NCBI RefSeq assembly: GCF_030247195.1
Contig: NC_080671.1
Coordinates: 301,642,504-301,706,503, forward strand
Source of the DNA: Topomyia yanbarensis
Taxonomy: Eukaryota > Arthropoda > Insecta > Diptera > Culicidae
Direction: 5' to 3'
Length of the DNA stretch: 64,000 nt
Shown piece by piece: positions 12,191 to 22,639 of this stretch. Positions within the stretch are counted from its first letter, which is position 1. The number at the start of each line of letters is the position of its first letter. The position numbers and the translations under genes are program-made. The notes beneath the pieces were generated by a model. The model was given only the letters and a program-made list of their open reading frames with translations. It made no database searches and was not told the origin of the DNA.

Positions 12191-13330
12191 TTTTGTTGTT
12201 TATTCTTCGTAACACTCATACAATCGAGAAGCGCGCTTTTTTGATCACCAAAACGATCTCCAGCAAAAATACCTTACATAGGTATGCGAATTTGTTGCTT
12301 CTTCTGCCTCATGTTGGGGTAAGACAAAGGAAAAAAAAATCTTTGTCGTCTTCTTTCACACATACTTGCTCCTTTTGCAGGCTAAGTCGGTGGCACGTTA
12401 GTTTTATGCTATGTACTACTGTTGGGCTGCCGGACGCAACATTTAACTGTGCTGTGATAGATGCTTGGGCTTCGACAAGCGAAAGCCAGGCAGCCGGTCC
12501 GGTGTGCAGACTGGGCTCGCTGTGTTGGTGTGCATACTGGGTATCCTTCTCTTACTCTTTCGTTGAATTTAATGTACATAGGAGACACTGGCCACTCTTT
12601 TATGTATACCCAGACGACCAGACCGTAAGATGATGCGATGCGATGCGATGCTGAAGGAGGAGGGAATGTGTGTGCATGATAGAAAGAGTAAGTGGATGCG
12701 AGTGTGTGTAGAGATGGAGAAGATTAAACATATTTTCGCCTAAATTGTTTGGAGACGTCCAGTTGTTGAGCCGTTGGGTTCTATTTGTTTCGAAGTTATA
12801 TTTAGGTTTCATTTGACAACGCGTCCTCGGCCGAAGCGAACGTGAATTAGTTTTCTTTCCGTTTCCTCCAGCACTAAGCACTAGTTTAGTTCAGGGCTTT
12901 GGCAATAGTGTTAATACGGTGAGCAGGATCGTTTGGACACTGCATTCAGATTAAAACACTCGCGACAGTGGTGTGCTGTGTTCCCATAGTGATAATTAAA
13001 ATTTATTGTTATTCTATGTAAATTTGGGTGAAAGAGACTTGTTTTATTTTTACTTTAGTTTTAACCTTTGTTTTGTATAAACATTTTCGGTTTCCTTCTC
13101 GTTGATGTTGCGTTAATTAGTGTGATTTGTGAAATTTTGTGGAACACGAGCATCTGATAAAAGTTGAACGCATTAATACCAGAAACAAGACAAGCTGAAC
13201 AGTGAATATGTTGAAGCGTATGTGCTAACAATGTAGTTGTGTGCGCTGATAGTTTTTGGTCAAGCTGAGCAACAAGAAAAAAAACTGAACGCATTAATGA
13301 TAGTGTACAGCGGGTTGTGTTTTTTGTGTG
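12190..13330 (+). promoter_or_regulatory. Putative zelda 5' UTR / proximal regulatory region
   Basis: This stretch is free of recognisable transposons and lies directly upstream of the zelda ATG. It holds a short GATGC run (about 12632-12652) and several AG-rich tracts. An in-frame TAG at 13301-13303 limits the CDS start to the ATG at 13331 unless a splice acceptor lies between them. A 146-codon open frame at 12193-12633 has no family motif and starts at a non-ATG codon, so it is not called. No CAGGTAG (Zelda/TAGteam) site was seen here, so autoregulation by that motif is not supported. Transcription start and any 5' UTR intron cannot be placed by eye. Confidence 0.4.
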
Positions 13331-16300
13331 ATGGCCAGTAATGGGGGGACTCTACATGGGGTTCCCCAAGCACAGCAGAGTTTAGTTGGACATCACAGCT
13401 GCTCTCACTGTGGTCTCTACTTTGAGAGTTCCTCGTCGTTACAAGTGCATATGCACTATCATCATGAGACAATGAACCGTTGGGGCTCGTCAGCAGCTGG
13501 AAGTTTGCCAAGTTCAACAACGTCTTCTACACCAACTTCGGATACGGAAAATAATAATCAACCATCGTTGAAGTCACACGTTAAATCAACATCACCGCAT
13601 CAAACAATTGCAGCGGCAGCGGATTCAAGTGATAACCAACCATCGACTCCGCAGCCATCATCGCTCCCAGAGCCAGGTACGCCACAAAGTTTTACTGGCG
13701 GCGCTTCGCCATATCAGCAACCACCCAATATTATTGCTCCACCAGAGATGCACTATCCTACCTATATTCACGGGTATGATCCTTACTATCATCCAACAAG
13801 TATTGATTACGGAAATCCGCTGCCTCCTCCTCATCTCAATAGTCAACCCCAACAAGAGTACAAAGCAGTGCCTTCCGCCAGATACCACCCTTACAGCAAC
13901 AACATCCACAGTAACGGAAATCCTCATAATGTTTCCGCTTTAAATTCGAACAATACTGCAACCAATAATGCAACACCGCTCAACAATGCTGGGCTGAGCC
14001 CACAAGTGGTTAGCTCTTCTAGCAGCACTCAAAACCCAACGACACAAGCGTCCACAACAGTAGCATCATCAACTACAACTTCGTCACCGCAACACAGCAG
14101 TCATATTCCACCTACACCATCCCCATCGCCGATTCAATGTGAAAAATGCGGATTGGTGTGTGATAATGATGATGCACTAAGTGAACATGACGCATCAGCC
14201 CATCAATCTCAACAACAACAGCCACCGTCGCAACAGTCGTCCGATGGAAACAGCATGAATCGGAACGAGGATTCAGACATGCACAGTGGCTATACTTATC
14301 CTCCGCCATTTATAAAAGAAGAGCCGCCATCATCAGATATTCTAGATTTAGATTCTCAGAAAATGGTCTACCCGCCGGAACATGCACTACCTCCAATGAA
14401 CTCGTTGCACCCGCTGCAATCAATGCAACGTCATCCGATGATGTGGCCACACGATCCACATAACTTTATGCCACCACATCATCCACACGATTTGAAAGCA
14501 CCGTATTACCATCCACAAATCAAATCGGAATACTCCACAACCCCTTCCTTGAAAGGCGACTATCCGCAGCATGCTGCAATGCATGTGAAACAAGAATATA
14601 CACCGATCGTGGCACCTTCACCTCTAAAAAATGAATACAATATTCCACCGACACTACCACCAGCTGTTCCGCAACCAAACCAATCGGTGAAACCCTTTAC
14701 CGAGGAATGTGAGAACAATCAATTGGCTACAAGTCCGTCGGATTTTCCAAGCACAACGACGCCACAAGAAAGTAATTCGCAATTTCGAAATTTTGAGCCT
14801 CCGACATCTTCACTTCCAAACAGCGCATTACCAACAAAGGGTACGGCGTGGAAATCTAATGAGGCTAGAAGACCAAAAACATACAATTGTACAGCGTGTA
14901 ATAAATGGTTTACAAGTTCCGGCCATTTGAAGCGCCACTACAATACGACACTGCATAAAAACGCCGTTAAATCCAGTGGCCAACCGGATCCAGCAACATT
15001 ACCAATTAGTATTCACCATCACCCTGGCCGTGATCCAAACTATGCTACAAAGGGAAGGAGGGGAGCAGCGGCACAAATACAGCAACCCATACAGCAACCG
15101 GTGCCACCTCCCGATCCTCCTAGAAGCCCTGATTATGGTTCTCAATACAACACATCGGGGTTTACAACCCCCTCTGGACATCAGATCACCTCGAATCAGG
15201 GGTTTCATCAATACAATTCCAATATTCAAACCACCTCGTCAACGGTTCCCCCAAACGGGGTAGCAGGTCCCTCCGTCCAAGCCTCCCAACCGAGGGGCCT
15301 GCAGATCTTCTCGAACAGCAACATGGAAACGTTGCAGCAGCAGGAGCAAACGGAACAAATGCCTACTATCACCACCACCACCAGCATTCCATCGCCGTTG
15401 CACAGTCAACACATCATCAATACAACGGCGCAATACCCCACCACCAACCCTTTAACTATCAACATCAGCATCCCATCATTCCAAACCATCCTGCCGGAGG
15501 CACCGAGTTATCACCATATTATTGGTAATCATAACGCATCAACCAGTGCGAATGAAATGGTGTCCAATGATCATTACTATCCACTCAATGGTTATGACAC
15601 AGCGATGACCGAAGAAACATCCATAGCTTCGACCGTAACTCCGATCTCATCGGAGTTTCCTCGATATCCGGGGGGCGCCGAAATGTATCAAGGCGATACG
15701 GCGCCCCCCTTTTCACCTAATGTACCGGAGCAGTATCACCAAACTTGCACGATTTTTAGTGAACTCCGCACACCGACTCCGCAATTGGCTGCCACAGTTC
15801 CGTCGCTTTCGCCGGCGCCATGTTCACCAAGGGTTACATCGACTGGCACAACTCTGCCGGCGGAGAATCGTCCCAGCGATGTTCACCGTTGCGAAGAATG
15901 TGACAAGGTTTTCAATAAGGCATGCTACTTAACACAACATAACAAAACCTTCCACTCCGGTGACAAACCGTTCAAGTGTCATCGTTGTGGTAAACGGTTC
16001 CCATGCGATCAATCGCACGAGGAACATCTCGCGAAGCACGGCGGCGAAAAACCATTCAAATGTGAGCTTTGCCCAAAACAGTTTAATCACAAGACGGATC
16101 TACGCCGGCATATGTGTCTACACAGTGGTTCCAAGCCGTATGTTTGTGAGCAATGCGGTAAAGGATTCATTCGTAAGGATCATATGCTGAAGCACTGCGA
16201 CACGCATAGAAAGAAAGTAACTACGAGTGTGAAGAAGGCGGTTCTCGGAAAAAATGGGCCGCGAGTCCAATCGAAGGCTGCCTTTATGGATGATGAATGA
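13331..16300 (+). CDS. zld: Zelda (vielfaltig) pioneer zinc-finger transcription factor, single-exon CDS
   Basis: A 989-residue nuclear C2H2 protein. In flies, Zelda binds CAGGTAG-type sites, opens chromatin and activates the zygotic genome; that role is inferred here from orthology. Zinc fingers visible: C24/C27/H40/H44; C270/C273/H286/H291; a JAZ-type finger C520/C523/H536/H542; and a C-terminal cluster of four at 854-875, 883-903, 911-931 and 939-959, joined by TGEKP-like linkers. Between them are long Gln/Ser/Pro/His-rich disordered stretches. The RYHPY motif (residues 184-188) and an acidic FIKEEPPSSDILDLD patch, both known as conserved in insect Zelda, are present. The frame extends to a GTG at 13328, but the first ATG is 13331 (good context, G at -3 and +4), with an in-frame TAG at 13301. 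The stop is TGA 16298-16300. It is shorter than Drosophila Zelda (about 1,600 residues), as expected for non-fly insects. No frame damage. Confidence 0.93.
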   Translation: MASNGGTLHGVPQAQQSLVGHHSCSHCGLYFESSSSLQVHMHYHHETMNRWGSSAAGSLPSSTTSSTPTSDTENNNQPSLKSHVKSTSPHQTIAAAADSSDNQPSTPQPSSLPEPGTPQSFTGGASPYQQPPNIIAPPEMHYPTYIHGYDPYYHPTSIDYGNPLPPPHLNSQPQQEYKAVPSARYHPYSNNIHSNGNPHNVSALNSNNTATNNATPLNNAGLSPQVVSSSSSTQNPTTQASTTVASSTTTSSPQHSSHIPPTPSPSPIQCEKCGLVCDNDDALSEHDASAHQSQQQQPPSQQSSDGNSMNRNEDSDMHSGYTYPPPFIKEEPPSSDILDLDSQKMVYPPEHALPPMNSLHPLQSMQRHPMMWPHDPHNFMPPHHPHDLKAPYYHPQIKSEYSTTPSLKGDYPQHAAMHVKQEYTPIVAPSPLKNEYNIPPTLPPAVPQPNQSVKPFTEECENNQLATSPSDFPSTTTPQESNSQFRNFEPPTSSLPNSALPTKGTAWKSNEARRPKTYNCTACNKWFTSSGHLKRHYNTTLHKNAVKSSGQPDPATLPISIHHHPGRDPNYATKGRRGAAAQIQQPIQQPVPPPDPPRSPDYGSQYNTSGFTTPSGHQITSNQGFHQYNSNIQTTSSTVPPNGVAGPSVQASQPRGLQIFSNSNMETLQQQEQTEQMPTITTTTSIPSPLHSQHIINTTAQYPTTNPLTINISIPSFQTILPEAPSYHHIIGNHNASTSANEMVSNDHYYPLNGYDTAMTEETSIASTVTPISSEFPRYPGGAEMYQGDTAPPFSPNVPEQYHQTCTIFSELRTPTPQLAATVPSLSPAPCSPRVTSTGTTLPAENRPSDVHRCEECDKVFNKACYLTQHNKTFHSGDKPFKCHRCGKRFPCDQSHEEHLAKHGGEKPFKCELCPKQFNHKTDLRRHMCLHSGSKPYVCEQCGKGFIRKDHMLKHCDTHRKKVTTSVKKAVLGKNGPRVQSKAAFMDDE

Positions 16301-17180
16301 CGGTGGGCCATGGTCCGTTGTCTGACGCCGGAACCCTGAATGAAGCAACCTGACGACGGATAACTGGAGAGATCTTCAGCAAAATCGGTAATGTTTACAA
16401 TTTCTATTTTATTTAAATTGCTTAGTTATATACAAAATGTTTTCGTTCAATTCATGCTTCCTAACACAAGAAACAGAGTTACCTACGTAGATTCTCTTAC
16501 CAAAACCAGGTACAGTACTCTACCTCAACAAAATGAATTACAAAACATGAAACAATCTGATACATAGCCAATCACTAGTTTAATTGAATATATTGAAATA
16601 GCATAAGTCAACACACGAACCTACCTCAATAATTATTACATATTGTTCTTATCGTGGAGCATATTCCGCTGGGTTTGATGCAAAATTAGTAAGGCAATTG
16701 AACAAAGTTATACATTTAAACAAAAATGATATTTACAATTGAAACTAAACTGATGACGCAACTAAAGCAAATATAATAGGTGTATTAAATATATGAAACC
16801 AAGATAGAGTGTATCTGAAAACGAAGGTTCAAATTGGAAGGAAAATATTTTGAATATTATTTTAAAGCAATACTATGGAATAAAACAAAACGATAACCGA
16901 ATAGTTGCAGAACCTAGCAAGTACCATCACAGGAAAGATGCTCCTTAACTATATATAACATCGTTGTTTCTGTAGTTTGAATGGAACGCAGACTATTCTT
17001 TGCTTACGAAAAATAACAATCTAAAATGTACAAAGATGACCAGCGGCGAATCTGTTAGGTGTAATAAACTGGAGTAATACTATATACAATGATCATGTCT
17101 GTTGTTGGAAAATAAAGGAGAAAAGCATTACCATATACTGTTCAATTCGTGTTTGACAACAACCAAATAAAACACGGACA
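16301..17180 (+). other. Putative zelda 3' UTR with candidate poly(A) signals
   Basis: AT-rich sequence without ORFs or repeat motifs directly follows the stop codon. AATAAA hexamers occur at about 16879, 17111 and 17165; which is used cannot be told. No transposon end was seen before 17.7 kb. Confidence 0.4.
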
Positions 17181-19740
17181 ATTATTACTGGAAAATGTGC
17201 ATGCTGAAGCGAAACTGTAGAGAAAACAAAAACATTTCTACGTACCGAAACTGTATTATCAAATGGTTGTGTTAGATTAATTAATTACCTATTATTGAGG
17301 ATTAGAAGCTTTCCATTTGGGCTGATTTCGATATTTCCCCGTTCCATCTAACGCGCTTCCCACATGTTCCTCACACATCAGCGCTTCTCAGTTTCCATCC
17401 CACAGTCACAGCGTTTGGCATTCATTAGTTCTTGCCTCCTTCGCCACAAACCAGAAACACGCTTTTACTTCCGTCGGGCGGCTTCAGTTGATTGGTCGCG
17501 CGGGTGACTGAAGTGGATTTCCCGCCATTTATGTTTCCCCCACCGACCGTCGGCGTGTTATGGAGCCGCCCTTTCGACATTATCTCCCCCTTGTTGAACA
17601 TCGCCTATCAACATTGGGTTGCGTTTTCGGAAGTGATACAATCACTTTGCGTCTTTCGTTCTAGTGCTTTATCCTTCACCGGTGTTAGGTGATTATTATC
17701 TGCTTTATGAGGTATTTAATTTATGATCTTCCAATCTACAAGTAGTGACTTCGTTAATCCTTGCAGTATTTAGTCCAGGTAATCAAACTGGAAAACTTTC
17801 TATGTACCTCTGTTCAAACAACAAACGAAATCTTAGTTACCGCATTTATAGACTTTTTTGTTTTTTTTTTTTTTTTTTAATGTCATTTATGTACATGTAT
17901 TGATTTGTCGTTAAAACATCGTTTATTTACATTAATTACTATTACTGTACATTCAAGTTTTGTGCCAAATTCTTTAATTATTTCAAATGAAATCCAGTAA
18001 AACACACCTGTATTGTGTCGTGAGTAGAATATTATCTGAAGTTATACTTTCAGTGATTTTAGAGCACCATGAACGGGTGCAAACCGAATATACGATTGTA
18101 TATCGAATTAGCATCAAACGTGGTGGAAAAAATTTTAATTAAGAAACATAGAACAATGGAAAATCTAGATTATTTTGTCGACACACCTTCGTCATATCAG
18201 AGAATGAACAATATTAATATCGCAGACAAGCATAAGTTTTGCAATAATGAAAAGTAAGAGCAACATATCCAAATTTTGTGAAACGAAAAGAAAACATAGC
18301 GAATACCAGTTATTTTCATCTTAATAGCAACATATCCATCTTGGGTTTTAAAGTTAGTCGACAAAAATGAGATGAATCGGATAACATAAATCATTTCTAA
18401 ATCGTTGTAACCATTGAATGTGTATTTGATAAAACATATAAACCAATAACAAATCGTCACAAACACAGTACATTGCATCAGGTATAAGAGTACTAGCGTA
18501 AAAACGAATATCATGTGGTATTGATGGACGACAGTCTTTACTATATAAATAAAATTGATTGCTCAAGTAAATTTCGTTTGAACCACTCAAATAGTTCTTC
18601 CTGTTTATTTAGTTGTTATATCTATTTACCGAAACTGAATTCAGTCGCACTTAACAAACAAACAAAAACACAGTTCGTAAGGCGCTGTACATTGAATTAT
18701 GTTGCCATCCTTATTTTTCGAACAATACCACTAGCGAATAAGAATGTTATCATTTTCAGCTAAACTGAAAAACAAAAATAGTTGAGGTATTTAATTTGTG
18801 TATAAACAAGACTAGATTTATTGTATGAAGAGAGTAATAGAATGAGATTATGTTTATCACTTGATATAAAATCGAACAAAAAAATAAAAAAAACGTATGT
18901 GAATTTTCATGAGAAATGCAAGGTTTAAATTATATGGAGAAAAATAAAACTGAAAATATACAACACATGTTTCATTTTGAGATTATAAACAATCCTTAAA
19001 ATTCGGAACGTCTAAACTACTCCCAATAGTAAGTATTAGATGTGTAGGGTACGGCTTTCCATTGAGCTTAAGTTAACAGTGGATGGCTATGTGTGTCCCC
19101 GCGGCTGGTATCGTGTATTTTTTTACAATAGTCGTGGAGTCATTCGTTTAACCTAAGAGTTCGAAACGATTAATGGTTCGCAGCGACACAAAAAAAAATA
19201 ATGTTCTGCACACATCTGGTAAGTATTTTCTTAAATGAAATCTTCCGTTTACCTCAATTTTCAATTTTCAGCCATCGCACTGCGGTCCAGAATACAAATT
19301 TGGCAGGAATTTTAAGTTTCGACCAAAACCAATCCACTTAGCAATGGGAAAGTTTTCATTTTTATTGAAACAACAGTTCGGGTGGTTCTAATTTTACCAA
19401 GATCAAAAAATTAACTTTTTAATAATTCTAAATGGAATAATACTACCTCCAGCAAAGTTGTAGAACGATTAATGTTAAAAAAGTTTTCATAAAACTAGTA
19501 AGCTCTATATGTCATACCATTCATTATACAAGCAATTTAAAATCAACGTTTAGGGTGTTTCTTAGTGTTTCTGTTTTGTTTTATTCATATAACTTTTGCG
19601 GTATTGTTTTTAGAGCCAGTTTTTCAAAATTTGATGATCTCCGACTTTGATGAAAATTTCAGCGTTTGTTTGTGCATAAGTGGGATAACTTTGGTCAAAT
19701 ATTAGACCGAAAATAAATGTCGCGAGGACAGAACATGCTT
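17181..19740. other. Non-coding AT-rich stretch, nothing recognised
   Basis: A more GC-rich patch at 17300-17700 could be exonic or regulatory, but has no family motif. A T-run lies at 17863-17878. The short ORFs on both strands at 18069-18763 are AT-rich and overlap each other, so they are not called. Confidence 0.4.
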
Positions 19741-19754
19741 CATATAACGCGCTT

Positions 19755-20050
19755 CAAGCGTAAAAATCGGAGAAATCCTTCAGCATAAGAATTGCTTAAA
19801 AAGCTCTCACCCGTAAAACTCGGCAAAGTTAAACCATCAGTATAAAATCCGGTAGAAAATAAATAAATCGTGCGTAGGATCATCCGTATATCATAGTATT
19901 CAAAAATAAAAGTCGGTTAAAGAACTGCTTTGCAAGAAACGGAGATGTTTTTTTCCGATTTTTATGCTCAATGTTTTTTATCCGACTCTTACAAACGAGA
20001 GTCCCTGTCCGATTTTTAAACTTGAAGTTTATATCCAGTTTTTAGATTCT
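19755..20050. repeat. Foldback-like inverted repeat made of degenerate short direct repeats
   Basis: Left half: GTAAAAATCGG (19760), GTAAAACTCGG (19813), ATAAAATCCGG (19842) and ATAAAAGTCGG (19906). Right half carries the inverse four times: CCGATTTTTAT (19955), CCGACTCTTAC (19982), CCGATTTTTAA (20009) and CCAGTTTTTAG (20035). Tandem short repeats inverted about a centre resemble the arms of Drosophila foldback elements. No TSD was identified. Confidence 0.5.
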
Positions 20051-22422
20051 GACATATTTTAAGAGGGTTTTATAAGCCATAGCTCCTTGCAACAACCTAA
20101 TTGAGGGTAAGTTTGTGTGAATGAATTTTGGAGTAAACTCAGGACTATAAATTTGTGCTAATAATTTTTTGGCGTGTCTTGGAATTCGCGAAATATTTCT
20201 TTTTTCCATTCCAACCAATTCCTAATACAAAATTCTACCATTTTTAGATTCCACAGATAATCCTATCCGTATTTGATATATTATAGTCAGGTAATTTCGG
20301 GAGTACCACGTTGGGTGAGATGAAATGCCGCACTCTCTACTTCTTGTATATAGGATCACTTTACTATGATAAGATGATATTGGGAGTCTATTATACAAAG
20401 AATTACAACATTCGAGCTGTAAAATAATCCTTATTAATGAGCTACACAAAACTTTAGGACAACGTTAAATTTTTTTCTTTTCTAAAATGTGTTATTTTTT
20501 GGTAAATCATGTATCAGTTGACTAGTTGGAACCTTTTAGAAGGCATTCTGATCACTGGAATAGATGCCGCATCTCAATTGCGGGTGAAATACAGCACTCG
20601 ATGGCTGAGGATGCGTAGCTAAATGTATTTATTGGCGTTAGAATGTCCTTAAATGATCCTATGCGTCAAGTATAGGTGCTCAATTTGATATATCTAGTCT
20701 TATATAACAGTACCTTGAATTATTGTAAACATTTTGTTTGCAGTCATTTTCTATCTTTATATAGCGCATAATTTTCCTGAAGTAAAAAAGTTGTTATCAA
20801 TTTGAAAAGTCATGAACGGTTTTGGTTGTAAAACCTATCTTTTCAAACAGATTTTTCATCGAAATAACGCTGTCGCAGTTTTTTTACTGAAAACTAGCAA
20901 AATTCCGATCGTTCATATGAAATTGACAGATTAAAAATTAATTTGCAATCTTCGAAAATAGCTTTGTAGAAAACCATTTTTTTATTTTTAAAATCGCCCG
21001 TACTGTGCATACAAATGATAAGAAACTTGCGTGCGGCGGCAAAATGTGCGTTTCTTTAAATCTTCACAACAAACTCCATTCTAAACACTCCGAACGAAAT
21101 TTATTGGAATGATAAAAAGAATATTGTTGCTGACTAAATTAATTGAATATCACAACAATAATTGTCTGATCAATTCTCAACGTATCGTTTGTTTTAAGCA
21201 TCATGGGGATTTTTGGATAATTGTTGGCATGGGATCTTCTAACTGATCTCTTAGTCGGGATCTCACAGCTGTCAAATCATTTAAAATACCCGATGACAAG
21301 ACTCCATTAGAAACTGATTCCGGAGTTCAGAAATTAATGATCATAACCCTAAGATTTCAAATCATCCAAGAAATCACTGAAGGGATGTACCGAAATATGG
21401 ATAAGGGCAATTTTACAAATGTTACAGAAGTTGGAATAGGTTGAATTCCTATGAAACATTGAACTGCTCACCGAAAATGTGCCTAAATTTGAACATTTAC
21501 TAAAAATGTTTTTTGGTGAAGTTGAAACAATGGTGACTTGAGACGTAAATTTATAACTTAGCAACACTTTCTGAAAGTAGAAGGAAAATTAAAATTATGA
21601 CAAATGGCGTCTACAGTTTATCTTTAGCAGGTCAGGTGCATTATGAATGATATAAATAGCTACAATTAATAATCAAAAACTGTTGTTAAAGGTCATGATC
21701 ATTTCTAAATCATCAACACTGGAGGTTTTGTATCTTCGAAAAAAATTTCAAAGTGAAGCAGCACATATTTTGTTAAAATCGTTTTGGCGTTAAATTTTCC
21801 TAGAAGTGGTTATGGAGAATTAACTCTTCAAACAAAGTAAGTTCGTGGCTTAATGCCTTCACTTAATTTTCGAGAATGCTAACACAAGAAACTTTCTTGA
21901 AGATATGAATCCTGCATGCGTTCAGGTTAATGAAATATATTAGGCCTATTGTGAAAAAATACTTTTAAATAAGTTATTCTCTTATTACTGTGTATGAAAA
22001 ATCTCGTTGGTTGTTGATAAACAACAACATTCACATTTTGTTCAAGGCATGAGCTTTTGAAGTTTAAAATAAAAAGTTATTTCGAAGAAAACTTGATTAG
22101 GAAAAATTTCCTAAATATCGTTTTAAAGCTCGATATGCTGCATACATGTAGCATTCATACCTTCAACAAAGTTGCTTGTTGACACTCTCAACAACTTTGT
22201 TGGAGTCTCTTATTGTTCTTTTCTCCATAATTGCTTCTGGGAGAATTAATTACAAAAATTATTATATCAAAATTCGTGTTATTTAATGCTGAAAAACTTC
22301 TTCAAAAAGATGTCGGTTTCAGAATTATGTCAATTGACAGTAAAATAAGTTTTCGAAATTTAATTTCACTTCATAAGTGGAAATTCTTTAACTTCTAAAA
22401 CATATCATAAAATAAAGTTATT
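20051..22422. other. Non-coding AT-rich stretch, possible decayed TIR element at its right side
   Basis: No credible ORF. Phrases at 21800-21830 and 22200-22240 (AGAAGTGGTTATGGAGAATTAA against an inverted ATAATTGCTTCTGGGAGAATTAA-like phrase) hint at an old inverted repeat about 400 bases wide. The match is too weak to bound. Confidence 0.3.
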
Positions 22423-22585
22423 TGTGGGTGAGCGTAGTGGTTGGTAAATCGCTTGCCTTGTACGCAGCGCACCTGGGTTCGAGTCCCGACCCCGCACATA
22501 GGGTAAGAAATTTTTCATAAGAGATTTTTCTAACCCGAAAAGGCGAATGACCTTAAGGTTAAAACCTCTGTAATCAAAAAAACTA
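22423..22585 (+). mobile_element. tRNA-derived SINE
   Basis: The head carries an A-box-like GAGCGTAGTGGTTGG and a clear B box GGTTCGAGTCC (22476-22486), the internal RNA polymerase III promoter of tRNA-derived SINEs. The body follows with CTAACCCGAAAAGGCGAATGA and a 3' module AAGGTTAAAACCTCTGTAATC ending in an A-run. A minus-strand partial copy of the 3' half lies at 42913-43000. It is comparable to mosquito Feilai-type SINEs, but the family name is not certain. It is not a functional tRNA gene: no cloverleaf can be completed. Confidence 0.8.
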
Positions 22586-22639
22586 CAAGGGGCAGCCCTA
22601 TGGGGTTGCACGAGCTGTAGACGTAGGACTATACTACTT

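Noticed and set aside
12193..12633. 146-codon frame upstream of zelda
   Set aside because: Non-ATG start, no domain, composition like untranslated sequence.
13328..13330. GTG as the first codon of zelda
   Set aside because: Nuclear eukaryotic genes rarely start at GTG and an ATG in good context follows directly.
13608..16190. Additional overlapping frames inside zelda on both strands
   Set aside because: Shadows of the Gln/His/Pro-rich zelda frame.
22423..22500. tRNA gene
   Set aside because: A and B boxes are present but no complete cloverleaf; a long SINE body and A-run follow.
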